Positions 1 through 7,775 are shown, counted from the stretch's first letter. The stretch: 8,374 nucleotides of DNA from Flammeovirgaceae bacterium (GCA_002701745.1 NZWZ01000011.1:22882-31255); one strand, 5' to 3'. Notes: generated by a model from the sequence alone, not told the origin. Program-made: numbers and translations.

Positions 1-668
1 CATCAATTAAAATAGTAGTTATTGGAGATGGCAGAGTTGCGCAAGGAGCAGTGGAATTACTAGAGTCTTTTAATATTAAAAAAGTTGCTGTAGATGATTA
101 TATAAATAAAAAATTCAATGGACCATGCTTTTGTCAGTTATCTGTTACTGATTATATAAGAAAGAAAGATAAAAAACCTTTTAAACAAGAGGAGTATTTT
201 TCAAACCCTGAGGCTTTTCAGTCTAACTTTGATATGTTCAGTGATAAAACTGATATATTGATTAATGCTGCATATTGGGATCCTAGATCACCCAGACTTT
301 TTGAGGAAGATGATATTAATGAAAACTTTAAGCCTAAAATAATAGGTGATATAAGCTGTGATATTAACGGAGCTATACCATGTACAAAAAAAGCATCAAC
401 AATTGAAAAGCCATTCTTTGATTATTGTATAAAAACAAAAAAAATAGAGGAGCCTTTTAATAAAGAAGATAATATAACAATAATGTCAATAGATAATTTG
501 CCATCAGAACTACCAAGAGATTCATCTAGATACTTTGGAAATATTTTAGTCGAAAAAATTTTACCCTTATTAAGCTTAGAAGGAAATGAAATAATTGAAA
601 ATGCAACAATTACAAAAAACGGAGAATTAACAGAAAAATTTAAATATCTATCTGATTATATAATCTAA
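1..668 (+). CDS. Saccharopine dehydrogenase (NAD+, L-lysine-forming), LYS1-type, C-terminal part
   Basis: The reading frame is open from the left edge (first full codon at position 3), so the N-terminus lies outside the window; 221 residues are visible. It begins with a Rossmann nucleotide-binding turn, VVIGDGRVAQGA, encoded at about 15-50, which resembles the GxxGRxGxGA turn of yeast LYS1. A later stretch, MSIDNLPSELPRDSSRYF (about 483-536), closely resembles the conserved SIDHLPSLLPREAS region of LYS1, as does DILINAAYW (about 252-278). The family belongs to the alanine dehydrogenase/transhydrogenase fold and interconverts saccharopine with lysine plus 2-oxoglutarate using NAD. The physiological direction here is unknown; lysine breakdown is possible, since most bacteria make lysine from diaminopimelate. 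A GTG at 51 is not the start, because the nucleotide-binding motif lies upstream of it in frame. The TAA stop overlaps the stop of the convergent folE. An undefined NAD(P)-dependent oxidoreductase of the same superfamily is the alternative. Confidence 0.82.
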   Translation, partial: SIKIVVIGDGRVAQGAVELLESFNIKKVAVDDYINKKFNGPCFCQLSVTDYIRKKDKKPFKQEEYFSNPEAFQSNFDMFSDKTDILINAAYWDPRSPRLFEEDDINENFKPKIIGDISCDINGAIPCTKKASTIEKPFFDYCIKTKKIEEPFNKEDNITIMSIDNLPSELPRDSSRYFGNILVEKILPLLSLEGNEIIENATITKNGELTEKFKYLSDYII

Positions 669-1327
669 ATATTCACAGAATTTAATAGTTTATAAAACTC
701 ATCTCTCTTGTTATAGATATTAAAGTCACCACCATACATTTCGGTTACAGTTGAGCTTGTATAATCTTTAATACCCCTTGATGAAACACACATGTGCTTC
801 GCCTCAATAACAACCATTACACTATCCGTATCAAGAACGTTTTTTAGTTCATCATAAATCTGTTTTGTCAATCTCTCTTGAACTTGAGGTCTGTGAGAAT
901 AATATTGAACAATTCTGTTAAGCTTTGACAAACCAATTACCTTACCGCTAGATATGTAAGAAACATGTGCTTTTCCTGTGATAGGAAGAAAATGATGTTC
1001 ACATGTTGAGTTTAAATTTATATTTTTTTCAATAAGCATTTTATTGTAGTTATACTTATTATCAAATAATGAAATCTTAGGTTTATTTTCTGGGTCTAGT
1101 CCGCTGAAAATTTCTTTAACATACATCTTAGCAACTCTATAAGGAGTTCCACTTATACTATCATCATTAAGGTCAAGCCCTAACTCATCAACTATTTTCG
1201 TGAAATGCTTTTCAATATTTTTGATTTTCTCATCATTAGATTTTACGAAGGCATCGTCTCTTAAAGGAGTTTCAAGAGAGAAGAGCTCATGGTTATCACC
1301 AATTAATTCAATTTTTTTTGTGTCCAT
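665..1327 (-). CDS. folE: GTP cyclohydrolase I
   Basis: This 220-residue cytosolic enzyme opens the imidazole ring of GTP to give 7,8-dihydroneopterin triphosphate, the first step of tetrahydrofolate and other pterin synthesis. The zinc ligands are visible: Cys109 and His112 in STCEHHFLPITG (107-118) and Cys180 in HMCVSSRG (178-185). These sit one residue before the E. coli ligands Cys110, His113 and Cys181. The signature GLSKLNRIV (132-140) and RPQVQERLT (146-154) are both intact, and the length matches the zinc-dependent type I family. The ATG at 1327 is the natural start; no Shine-Dalgarno sequence precedes it, only A/T-rich sequence. It is the last gene of the purK-purE-glnS-folE run, 49 bases after glnS, with no separate promoter seen. 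Its TAG stop overlaps the stop of the convergent dehydrogenase by four bases. Confidence 0.97.
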   Translation of the reverse strand: MDTKKIELIGDNHELFSLETPLRDDAFVKSNDEKIKNIEKHFTKIVDELGLDLNDDSISGTPYRVAKMYVKEIFSGLDPENKPKISLFDNKYNYNKMLIEKNINLNSTCEHHFLPITGKAHVSYISSGKVIGLSKLNRIVQYYSHRPQVQERLTKQIYDELKNVLDTDSVMVVIEAKHMCVSSRGIKDYTSSTVTEMYGGDFNIYNKRDEFYKLLNSVNI

Positions 1328-1376
1328 AATTATAATTTATAATTCATTTATACTAAAAATAGAGGAAAATGTTTCT

Positions 1377-3053
1377 CTAGAACTTTTTATTGTCACGAAG
1401 AGTCACTGTTCTATTAAATATTTTATCAGATTTTTTACTATCTAATTTAAAGTATCCTTTTCTCTGAAACTGATAATATTTGTCAAATTCAACATTATTT
1501 ATGTTTTTCTCCGCACAAGCATTATTAAAAGTTTTAAGAGAGTTCTCATTAAGAGAGTCTTTAAAATCATTTTCCTTATCATCATCTGGTGATTCAGAAT
1601 TAAACAATTTATCATAGATATTCACAGATATATTTTCGTAATTGTTTTTGTCTACCCAATGAATAGTCCCTTTAACTTTTCTTAAACTTTCAGGTGATCC
1701 TGAACCACTTTTTGATTTTGGGTCATAGCTACAATAAATTTTAGAAATATTTCCCTCAGCATCTTTTTCAACTCTTTCACCCTTTATGATATATGCGTTT
1801 TTAAGCCTAACTTCTTTACCAAGTGTTAACCTAAAAAACTTTCTGTTTGCTTCCTCTTTAAAATCTTCTCTTTCAATAAATAATTTTTTTGAAAATGTAA
1901 TTTCTCTATTTCCATAGCTTTCATCTTCAGGATTATTTTCAGCAACTAAATTTTCACTTTTATCATTTTCATAATTTTCAATAATCAGTTCTACTGGGTC
2001 TAAGACAACCATTAATCTGTAGGAAATTTTATTTAAAATTTCTCTAGTGCAAAAATCTAATAATGCAAAATCAATTATATTTTCTCTTTTTGAGACCCCT
2101 ACTTTTTCACAAAAAGCAATTATTGCAGAAGCAGGAACACCTCTCCTTCTTAAACCTGATATAGTTGGCATTCTAGGATCATCCCAACCTGACACTAGAC
2201 CAGACTCTACCAATTCACTTAACTTTCTTTTACTCATTATTGTGTATGATAGATTTAACCTAGCAAATTCTCTTTGCTTAGGTAATAATTTTCCTTCGTC
2301 ATAAATATTTTGCAAGAACCAATCATATAACTCTCTGTGAACTTCAAATTCGAGAGTACAGAATGAATGTGAAATCTGTTCAATATAATCTGACTGACCA
2401 TGAGCCCAATCATAAGTAGGATAAATTTTCCACTTATCATTAGTTCTATGATGAGAAGTATTAATTATTCGATATAAAACTGGATCTCTCATATGCATAT
2501 TTGGTGAGCTCATATCTATTTTAGCTCTTAAAACACAATCTCCAGGTTTAAAATGACCTTTTTTCATTTTTTCAAAAAGATCTAAATTTTCAATTACTTC
2601 TCTATCTCTATGCGGACTTTTTTTACCTGATGAAGTTGGAACACCTCTCTGTTCTGAAATTTCTTCTTGAGATTGGGAGTCAACATATGCTTTTCCTTTC
2701 TTAATTAACATTACTGCCCAATCATATAATTGATCAAAATAATCAGAGGCATAACACTCAGAATCCCATTGAAATCCTAACCACGTTATATCCTTTTTAA
2801 TAGCATCTATAAACTCGGTACTTTCTTTCTCAGGATTAGTATCATCAAATCTTAAATTTACTGGAGCGGAAAATGTTTTTCCAAAACCAAAATTTAAACA
2901 AATTGATTTAGCGTGTCCAATATGTAAGAATCCATTTGGCTCAGGAGGGAATCTAAATCTCAGATCTGTATTATCTAACCCATTACTCAAATCATTTTTG
3001 ATAATTTGCTCTAGAAAGTTTTCATTTAAATTTATTGAATCTGAATTATTCAT
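1377..3053 (-). CDS. glnS: Glutaminyl-tRNA synthetase
   Basis: This 558-residue class I aminoacyl-tRNA synthetase attaches glutamine to tRNA-Gln in the cytosol. The N-terminal catalytic domain starts with RFPPEPNGFLHIGHAKS (34-50), containing the HIGH motif at 44-47 in the form that separates GlnRS from GluRS. The second ATP-binding motif is IMSKR (272-276), the usual GlnRS variant of KMSKS. DDPRMPTISGLRRRG (291-305) is also strongly conserved in GlnRS. The beta-barrel anticodon-binding part follows, with GTIHWV (462-467) and an ending very like that of E. coli GlnRS (FQRKGYF at 529-535, FNRTVTLRD at 546-554). Length is close to the 554 residues of the E. coli enzyme. The ATG lies 8 bases after the purE stop with no Shine-Dalgarno sequence, so it probably shares the purK-purE transcript. 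Direct charging by GlnRS implies that the transamidation route is not essential for Gln-tRNA here, which is an inference. Confidence 0.98.
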   Translation of the reverse strand: MNNSDSINLNENFLEQIIKNDLSNGLDNTDLRFRFPPEPNGFLHIGHAKSICLNFGFGKTFSAPVNLRFDDTNPEKESTEFIDAIKKDITWLGFQWDSECYASDYFDQLYDWAVMLIKKGKAYVDSQSQEEISEQRGVPTSSGKKSPHRDREVIENLDLFEKMKKGHFKPGDCVLRAKIDMSSPNMHMRDPVLYRIINTSHHRTNDKWKIYPTYDWAHGQSDYIEQISHSFCTLEFEVHRELYDWFLQNIYDEGKLLPKQREFARLNLSYTIMSKRKLSELVESGLVSGWDDPRMPTISGLRRRGVPASAIIAFCEKVGVSKRENIIDFALLDFCTREILNKISYRLMVVLDPVELIIENYENDKSENLVAENNPEDESYGNREITFSKKLFIEREDFKEEANRKFFRLTLGKEVRLKNAYIIKGERVEKDAEGNISKIYCSYDPKSKSGSGSPESLRKVKGTIHWVDKNNYENISVNIYDKLFNSESPDDDKENDFKDSLNENSLKTFNNACAEKNINNVEFDKYYQFQRKGYFKLDSKKSDKIFNRTVTLRDNKKF

Positions 3054-3061
3054 TGAGAATC

Positions 3062-3541
3062 TTATAAAGATGAGTCATCTTTTAAAACTTTATCTGAAAG
3101 ATCACTTTTAAACTTTTTTAATTTATCTGATAACGTATCGTTATTTAAAGCTAAGATTTGAGCAGCAAGAATACCGGCATTCCTAGCTCCGTCAAGAGCA
3201 ACAGTAGCTACAGGCACCCCTGAAGGCATTTGTAAAATTGACAAAACCGAATCCCATCCATCAATAGAATTTCTTGATTTGATTGGAACACCAATAACTG
3301 GAAGATGAGAATTTGAAGCAACCATTCCAGGTAGGTGAGCAGCGCCACCTGCACCTGCAATAATTACACCTACTCCATTACTATGAGCATTTTTACTATA
3401 ACTCATCATTTTTTCCGGAGTTCTGTGAGCAGAAACTATATTAACTTCATGATCAACACCTAATTCTTTCAAAATATTTACAGCATCTTCCATCACTGGA
3501 TAGTCTGATTTGCTTCCCATTATAATTCCAACTTTAGCCAT
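3062..3541 (-). CDS. purE: N5-carboxyaminoimidazole ribonucleotide mutase (PurE class I)
   Basis: PurE moves the carboxyl group of N5-CAIR to carbon 4 to give CAIR in de novo purine synthesis, acting directly after PurK. The 159-residue protein has the small octameric class I PurE pattern. The phosphate and substrate loop is MGSKSD (8-13, with Ser10 and Asp13), SAHRTP (37-42) carries the catalytic His39, and GAGGAAHLPG (63-72) is the glycine-rich active-site loop. It lacks the carboxylase features of animal class II enzymes and sits beside purK, which supports the mutase assignment. Its ATG at 3541 lies inside the end of purK (8-base overlap), so translation of the two is probably coupled. 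Confidence 0.98.
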   Translation of the reverse strand: MAKVGIIMGSKSDYPVMEDAVNILKELGVDHEVNIVSAHRTPEKMMSYSKNAHSNGVGVIIAGAGGAAHLPGMVASNSHLPVIGVPIKSRNSIDGWDSVLSILQMPSGVPVATVALDGARNAGILAAQILALNNDTLSDKLKKFKSDLSDKVLKDDSSL

Positions 3542-4694
3542 TGGTTCTCGATTTAACTTTTATTGTTTGTTTTATAAGTTTCGCTTTTTCGTAAGCTTCT
3601 TCAAATTTATCACAAATTATTGTTACATGCCCCATTTTTCTATTCGGTCTTGTTTCTTCCTTACCATAAATATGAAGATTTGCTGACTTAATTTTAAATA
3701 TAGATTCAATACCTTCATAAAAAACTTTTCCCATATGCTTCTCTTCACCAACTAAATTTATCATAATAGCACATCCACTATGTTTAGTATCACCTAGGTC
3801 TAAATTAAATATGGCTCTTAGATGTTCTTGATACTGTGAACTACTACAAGCTTCAATTGAAAAGTGACCACTATTATGAGGTCTTGGAGCAATTTCGTTA
3901 ACATAAATTTTATCCTTAGTCAAAAACATTTCAACAGCTAACACTCCAACTAAATCTAAAGATTCTGCCAGTTTAACCGCTAGTTCTTTAGCTTCTTTAT
4001 TAGCTTCTTCAGAAATGTTTGCAGGGCTAATAACAAACTCAACCTGGTTAGATTTACTGTTAAATTCCATTTCAACTGTCTCAAAACAATTAACCTTACC
4101 TTCTGAATTTCTAGAAACAATTACACTAAGTTCTTTATCAAATGGTACCACCTCCTCAATTATCATTTCAGAGTCTGGCAGAGAATTAATATCTTCAGTT
4201 GAGTTTAAAATTTTTACTCCAAAACCATCGTACCCAAACTTTGTTTTTTTCCAAACACATGGAAATGAGATTTCATTCAAAGTAAAAGACTTTTTAAGGT
4301 CACTAATTGACTTAAAAAATCTAAAGTTAGATGTAGGGATTTTATTATCAATAAAAAAAGACTTTTGAATATTTTTATCTTGAATAATTTTTAGTGTTTT
4401 AGGTTTAGGAAAAACTAATTTACCATCTCTCTCTAGAGCTTCAAGAGCTTTAACATTAATATGCTCTATTTCAAATGTGATAATATCACAATCTTTACCA
4501 AAATTATATACAGTATCAAAATCATTAAAGTCACCCAAAACAAATTTATCTGAAATTGACTTACAAGGTGATTTTTCGCTAGGATCTAAAACTGATGTAG
4601 AGATATTCATTTTATTGCATTCTGAAAGCAACATTTTACCAAGTTGACCTCCGCCAACTATCCCCAACTTCTTATCTAAATTTTCAGTTTTCAT
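3534..4694 (-). CDS. purK: N5-carboxyaminoimidazole ribonucleotide synthase (PurK)
   Basis: PurK is an ATP-grasp enzyme that carboxylates AIR with bicarbonate and ATP to give N5-CAIR, the substrate of PurE encoded next. In the 386-residue protein the N-terminal nucleotide fold shows GIVGGGQLGKML (11-22). The ATP-grasp region has CVWKKTKFGYDGFG (146-159), a glycine-rich loop typical of PurK. The metal and phosphate-binding segment is NEIAPRPHNSGH (266-277). I chose the ATG at 4694 rather than an in-frame TTG at 4700. The TTG falls inside a likely -7 promoter box and adds only two residues, and the next Met (residue 21) would cut the GGGQLG loop. It is the first gene of the purK-purE-glnS-folE run, 81 bases from the upstream hisA-like gene. 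Confidence 0.97.
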   Translation of the reverse strand: MKTENLDKKLGIVGGGQLGKMLLSECNKMNISTSVLDPSEKSPCKSISDKFVLGDFNDFDTVYNFGKDCDIITFEIEHINVKALEALERDGKLVFPKPKTLKIIQDKNIQKSFFIDNKIPTSNFRFFKSISDLKKSFTLNEISFPCVWKKTKFGYDGFGVKILNSTEDINSLPDSEMIIEEVVPFDKELSVIVSRNSEGKVNCFETVEMEFNSKSNQVEFVISPANISEEANKEAKELAVKLAESLDLVGVLAVEMFLTKDKIYVNEIAPRPHNSGHFSIEACSSSQYQEHLRAIFNLDLGDTKHSGCAIMINLVGEEKHMGKVFYEGIESIFKIKSANLHIYGKEETRPNRKMGHVTIICDKFEEAYEKAKLIKQTIKVKSRTNG

Positions 4695-4697
4695 TTG

Positions 4698-4705
4698 CAA
4701 AAATA
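4698..4705 (-). promoter_or_regulatory. Probable Bacteroidota -7 box for purK
   Basis: Read on the minus strand this is TATTTTTG, a full match to the Bacteroidota sigma factor -7 consensus TAnnTTTG. It ends three bases before the purK ATG, so transcription would begin at about the start codon. No good TTG -33 element is seen at the usual distance; a TTG at 4717-4715 is only nine bases upstream. The match is therefore suggestive, not strong. It would drive the purK-purE-glnS-folE run. Confidence 0.5.
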
Positions 4706-4775
4706 CACTTATTTCAATTTAAAAATAAAATAGCTTGAAACGTTGATAAAAAAATAATGATATAATGAAGAATAA

Positions 4776-5498
4776 TTATTTTTTGAGATGATCCTTTATT
4801 TCATCTAAGGTTATTTTACCTTCATAGAAAGCTCTCCCAAAAATTGCATTATGGACACCAATTTTTTCCAATTTAATCAAGTCCTTGATACTCCTTATTC
4901 CTCCTCCAGTAGTTAGATTAATATTAGAAAATTTTTTAAGTATTTTTTTATAAAGAGGAAATGGGGGACCATCCATGGTACCATCTTTTGATATATCAGT
5001 TACCTTAATATATTTCAAGCCTTTTTTGTGAAAATATTTTATATGATCTATAGGATCAATTTTTGTCTGATATTTCCAGCCATTAATTCTTAGGCTTTTA
5101 TCCAAAATATCAACAGCTAAAACAATTTTTTTATAGCCCCAAGTAGTTAAGCAATTTAAAAATAAATCTTTATCATAAACTGGCATACTGCCTAGAGTTA
5201 CTTTTTTTGCTCCATTTATAAAGGCATTGCTGACTTGCTCGCTATTTCTCATTCCTCCTGAATAATTAATTTTAATTTTAGTAAACTGACTCATTATCTC
5301 TAATAAATTAAAATTATTTTTTTCATGCATCTTTGCTGACCCCAGATCTACTACATATACTTCTTTAATACCAACTGACTCAAATTGATTTAATAAGTCA
5401 ATAGGACTTTCAGGATATACTTTTAGTGTCCTAAAATCTCCAGATTTAATATTTACAGTTTTATTATCCTTTATATATATAGAAGCAATAAGGTTCAT
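4776..5498 (-). CDS. HisA-like phosphoribosyl isomerase homologue (TIM barrel) lacking one catalytic aspartate
   Basis: This 240-residue protein aligns along its whole length with HisA, the (beta/alpha)8-barrel isomerase that converts ProFAR to PRFAR in histidine synthesis. Family features seen are VDLGSAK (50-56, as HisA VDLDGAK), SGGMRN (80-85), LAVDILD with Asp130 (127-133), TDISKDGTMDGP (167-178, with Asp172) and the phosphate-binding loops TGGGIRS (197-203) and FGRAFYEGK (220-228). The oddity is at the N-terminus: where HisA reads PAIDLIDGK, this protein reads ASIYIKDNK, so the catalytic aspartate of strand 1 (Asp8 in Thermotoga, Asp7 in enterobacteria) is Tyr8. The usual VRL just after it is VNI. 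No other his gene is in the window. It follows the response regulator by 39 bases and may share its transcript. It could be a HisA with shifted chemistry, a paralogue with another substrate or a binding role, or the only HisA in the genome. I leave the gene symbol blank for this reason. Confidence 0.8.
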   Translation of the reverse strand: MNLIASIYIKDNKTVNIKSGDFRTLKVYPESPIDLLNQFESVGIKEVYVVDLGSAKMHEKNNFNLLEIMSQFTKIKINYSGGMRNSEQVSNAFINGAKKVTLGSMPVYDKDLFLNCLTTWGYKKIVLAVDILDKSLRINGWKYQTKIDPIDHIKYFHKKGLKYIKVTDISKDGTMDGPPFPLYKKILKKFSNINLTTGGGIRSIKDLIKLEKIGVHNAIFGRAFYEGKITLDEIKDHLKK

Positions 5499-5537
5499 AC
5501 CCCATTAATAATGCAAAAAAAAATTAAAAGCAAACAA

Positions 5538-6233
5538 TTAATCTAAAATCAACAACTTAAATCCATGGCCATGGATTGTTTTAATTTCAATTTTAGAATC
5601 TGATTTTAAATATTTTCTAAGTTTAGCTATGTAAACATCCATACTTCGAGCATTATAATATGAATCATCTCCCCATATTTTTATTAAGGCTGCATTTCTC
5701 TCAACCTTATTGTTCACATTAATACAAAACAATTTCAGAAGCTCATTTTCTTTTGTAGTCAAAGAATATTTTTTGTTATCCTTATCGATCAATAAATTCT
5801 GATTGTGTAGATATGAATATGAACCTAGACTAAATTCCTCAGGTAATTCTTTTGAATCTTTTTCAGGAACTCTTTTCAAAATAGCCTCAATTCTTGCTAG
5901 CAACTCTTCAATACTAAAAGGTTTTGTTAAATAGTCATCTGCTCCAAGCTTAAATGCCTTTATAACATTATCCTTTTGAGATTTTGCGGTGAGGAAAATA
6001 ATAGGAATATTTTGATCAACTTTTCTGATATCTCTAGCTAAAGAAAAACCATCTTTTTTTGGCATCATCACATCCAATAATAATATGTCCCAGGAATTAT
6101 TTAAAAATTTATCTAATCCATCTTCTCCATCAACAGCTAAACTTATCTCAAAGTTTTTTGCTTCTAAATATTCTAGAAGAATTTTTCCAAGATTAGGGTC
6201 ATCTTCAACTATAAGTATTTTTATTTTATTCAT
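5538..6233 (-). CDS. OmpR/PhoB-family response regulator (RprY-like)
   Basis: This 231-residue cytosolic DNA-binding regulator has an N-terminal receiver domain (about 4-120). The acidic pocket is Glu10-Asp11-Asp12, the phosphoacceptor is Asp54 in LLLDVMMPKKDG, and the switch residues are Thr82 and Lys104 in YLTKPF. A linker leads to a C-terminal winged helix (about 134-229) with LTTKENELLKLF (158-169) and the recognition-helix part RSMDVYIAKLRKYL (196-209), ending in IKTIHGHGFKL. All residues needed for phosphorylation are present. The start codon overlaps the kinase stop as ATGA (6233-6230), which implies coupled translation and a cognate pair. The combination resembles Bacteroides RprY with RprX. 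The target genes are not evident; the hisA-like gene 39 bases downstream may simply be cotranscribed. Confidence 0.95.
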   Translation of the reverse strand: MNKIKILIVEDDPNLGKILLEYLEAKNFEISLAVDGEDGLDKFLNNSWDILLLDVMMPKKDGFSLARDIRKVDQNIPIIFLTAKSQKDNVIKAFKLGADDYLTKPFSIEELLARIEAILKRVPEKDSKELPEEFSLGSYSYLHNQNLLIDKDNKKYSLTTKENELLKLFCINVNNKVERNAALIKIWGDDSYYNARSMDVYIAKLRKYLKSDSKIEIKTIHGHGFKLLILD

Positions 6234-7771
6234 ATTATATTTTTAAAGCTGATTTCAAATTTAGTTCCTTTATTTAGTTGACTTTCAACCTTAATAGTTG
6301 CATTATGTTTTACTACAATATTTCTAACATAAGATAATCCTAAACCAAAACCTTTTACGTTATGAATATTACCTTGCGGTTCTCTATAAAATTTATCAAA
6401 AATTTTATCAAGATTACTTTTTCTTATTCCAATACCTCTATCTGATACTATAACGAATAGTTTATCATTTTTATTTTCTGTACTTATTTCAATGTGAGGA
6501 ATATCAAGTGAATATTTATTGGCATTTTCAATTAAATTATTAAATACATTTAGCAAATGGTCATAATTTCCAGAAATAACAGAATTTACTGCCTTTAAAT
6601 TTTGCAGTATTTTACCTTCTCTTTTCTCAATCTTAAATTGATTTATCTTAATAGAATCATTAATAATTTTATGAATATCTAATTTATCAAAATCTATTTC
6701 ATAATTTTTTTTCTCTGTTTTAGCAATGCTTAAAACCTTTTCAACTTGACCTCCTAATCTTCTGTTTTCATCATTAATAATTTTTACATAATTTTCTTTA
6801 GAATCTTTATTAGTAATTTCTTTATCTAATAAGGCTTCACACGCAAGAGAGATAGTTGAAATTGGAGTCTTTAGTTCATGAGTCATATTGTCTATAAACT
6901 CATTTTTAGTCTCCGATAATTTTTTCAAGTCGAACACTTTTAAAATCACATAATAAAAACATAATCCAATTACTACTAAGAAAACACCAGAGATTATAAT
7001 ATTAAAAAAATTGCTTTCTTGAATATACTGACGTTGATTTGGAAAATATAAATATAGATCTAAGTTTGAGTCCATTAAGTCATTTTGAAAAAGATTTATT
7101 TTAAATTCTGACTTCAATATTTCAGGGTTCTCAGCACTTGATAACTCTATTTTATTTTCTTCATTATTATATATTAAAAACTCATAATCAAGATCTAAAT
7201 TCATTTGGGATAGATTAACCATTATCATCTTATTCAAAAAATTTATATCAAAATCAGATGTAATAGTCCTGTCATTAGTTAAAAGCTTATTTAAAATGAT
7301 TTGTATCATTTCTGATCTGTCTAAAATCTTATTGATTTGACTTTGAATTGCGGTGTCTAATGTTAAATCCTCCATGTCTTCGATCTGAATAGAAGCATTA
7401 ATATTTGAATTGATATCTGTATCATCGCGATCTCCAGACTCTATATCGAACTGAAATGAGTTTTTTGAAGAAATAAACTTACTCGAGTCTATAGTTTCTT
7501 TATTGAATGTGGACTCTATAAGCTCTATTCCTCCTCTATCATTGCTTCTTCTAATTTTAAGGGTTGCCTCTAAATTATCTTTAGTTAAATTGATTATCTC
7601 TTTTTCCTCCAGCCTCTCATTAATCATATACAAAACGTGTTGAACATCTTGCTTAAATCTATCTTCATTTAATCTGTTGAGATCCGATATCCAATTGAAT
7701 TGAACAAAAAGTATCGATACCAATGAAAGTATCAATAAGGCAATAATTATTGTAAAATTTCTTTTGTTCAT
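6230..7771 (-). CDS. Membrane sensor histidine kinase (RprX-like)
   Basis: This 513-residue inner-membrane kinase senses an unknown periplasmic signal and phosphorylates the regulator encoded next. A first membrane segment lies at about 6-24 and a second at about 255-279. They enclose about 230 residues of acidic, Asn/Asp-rich periplasmic sequence that I do not recognise as a named sensor domain. The cytoplasmic part has no clear HAMP and goes quickly to the H box FIDNMTHELKTPIS (292-305), with phospho-accepting His298. The N box is NNLIENANKYS (411-421), the G1 box is SDRGIGI (443-449), the F region is IFDKFYR (457-463) and the G2 box is GFGLGLSYVRNIV (474-486), so it should be catalytically active. 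The H-box wording and layout recall RprX of Bacteroides. ATG 7771 is the only sensible start, since the next Met (49) would remove the first membrane segment. It is the first gene of the kinase-regulator(-hisA-like) run and diverges from a tRNA gene. Confidence 0.95.
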   Translation of the reverse strand: MNKRNFTIIIALLILSLVSILFVQFNWISDLNRLNEDRFKQDVQHVLYMINERLEEKEIINLTKDNLEATLKIRRSNDRGGIELIESTFNKETIDSSKFISSKNSFQFDIESGDRDDTDINSNINASIQIEDMEDLTLDTAIQSQINKILDRSEMIQIILNKLLTNDRTITSDFDINFLNKMIMVNLSQMNLDLDYEFLIYNNEENKIELSSAENPEILKSEFKINLFQNDLMDSNLDLYLYFPNQRQYIQESNFFNIIISGVFLVVIGLCFYYVILKVFDLKKLSETKNEFIDNMTHELKTPISTISLACEALLDKEITNKDSKENYVKIINDENRRLGGQVEKVLSIAKTEKKNYEIDFDKLDIHKIINDSIKINQFKIEKREGKILQNLKAVNSVISGNYDHLLNVFNNLIENANKYSLDIPHIEISTENKNDKLFVIVSDRGIGIRKSNLDKIFDKFYREPQGNIHNVKGFGLGLSYVRNIVVKHNATIKVESQLNKGTKFEISFKNII

Positions 7772-7775
7772 ATGA

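Noticed and set aside
1200..1445. Rightward open frame across the folE start and glnS end
   Set aside because: Antisense to two well-supported genes; low-complexity composition and no family resemblance.
2047..2440. Two short open frames (one per strand) inside glnS
   Set aside because: Both are shadows of glnS, which is intact and strongly conserved across this stretch.
4015..4368. Rightward 117-codon open frame inside purK
   Set aside because: Antisense to the ATP-grasp region of purK; no motif of its own.
4695..4700. TTG start for purK two codons upstream of the ATG
   Set aside because: It overlaps the likely -7 box and adds only two residues; the ATG at 4694 is the better start.
4731..4775. 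Possible terminator after the hisA-like gene
   Set aside because: Only a short AACGTT palindrome and a run of T on the minus strand are present; no stem strong enough to claim a terminator.
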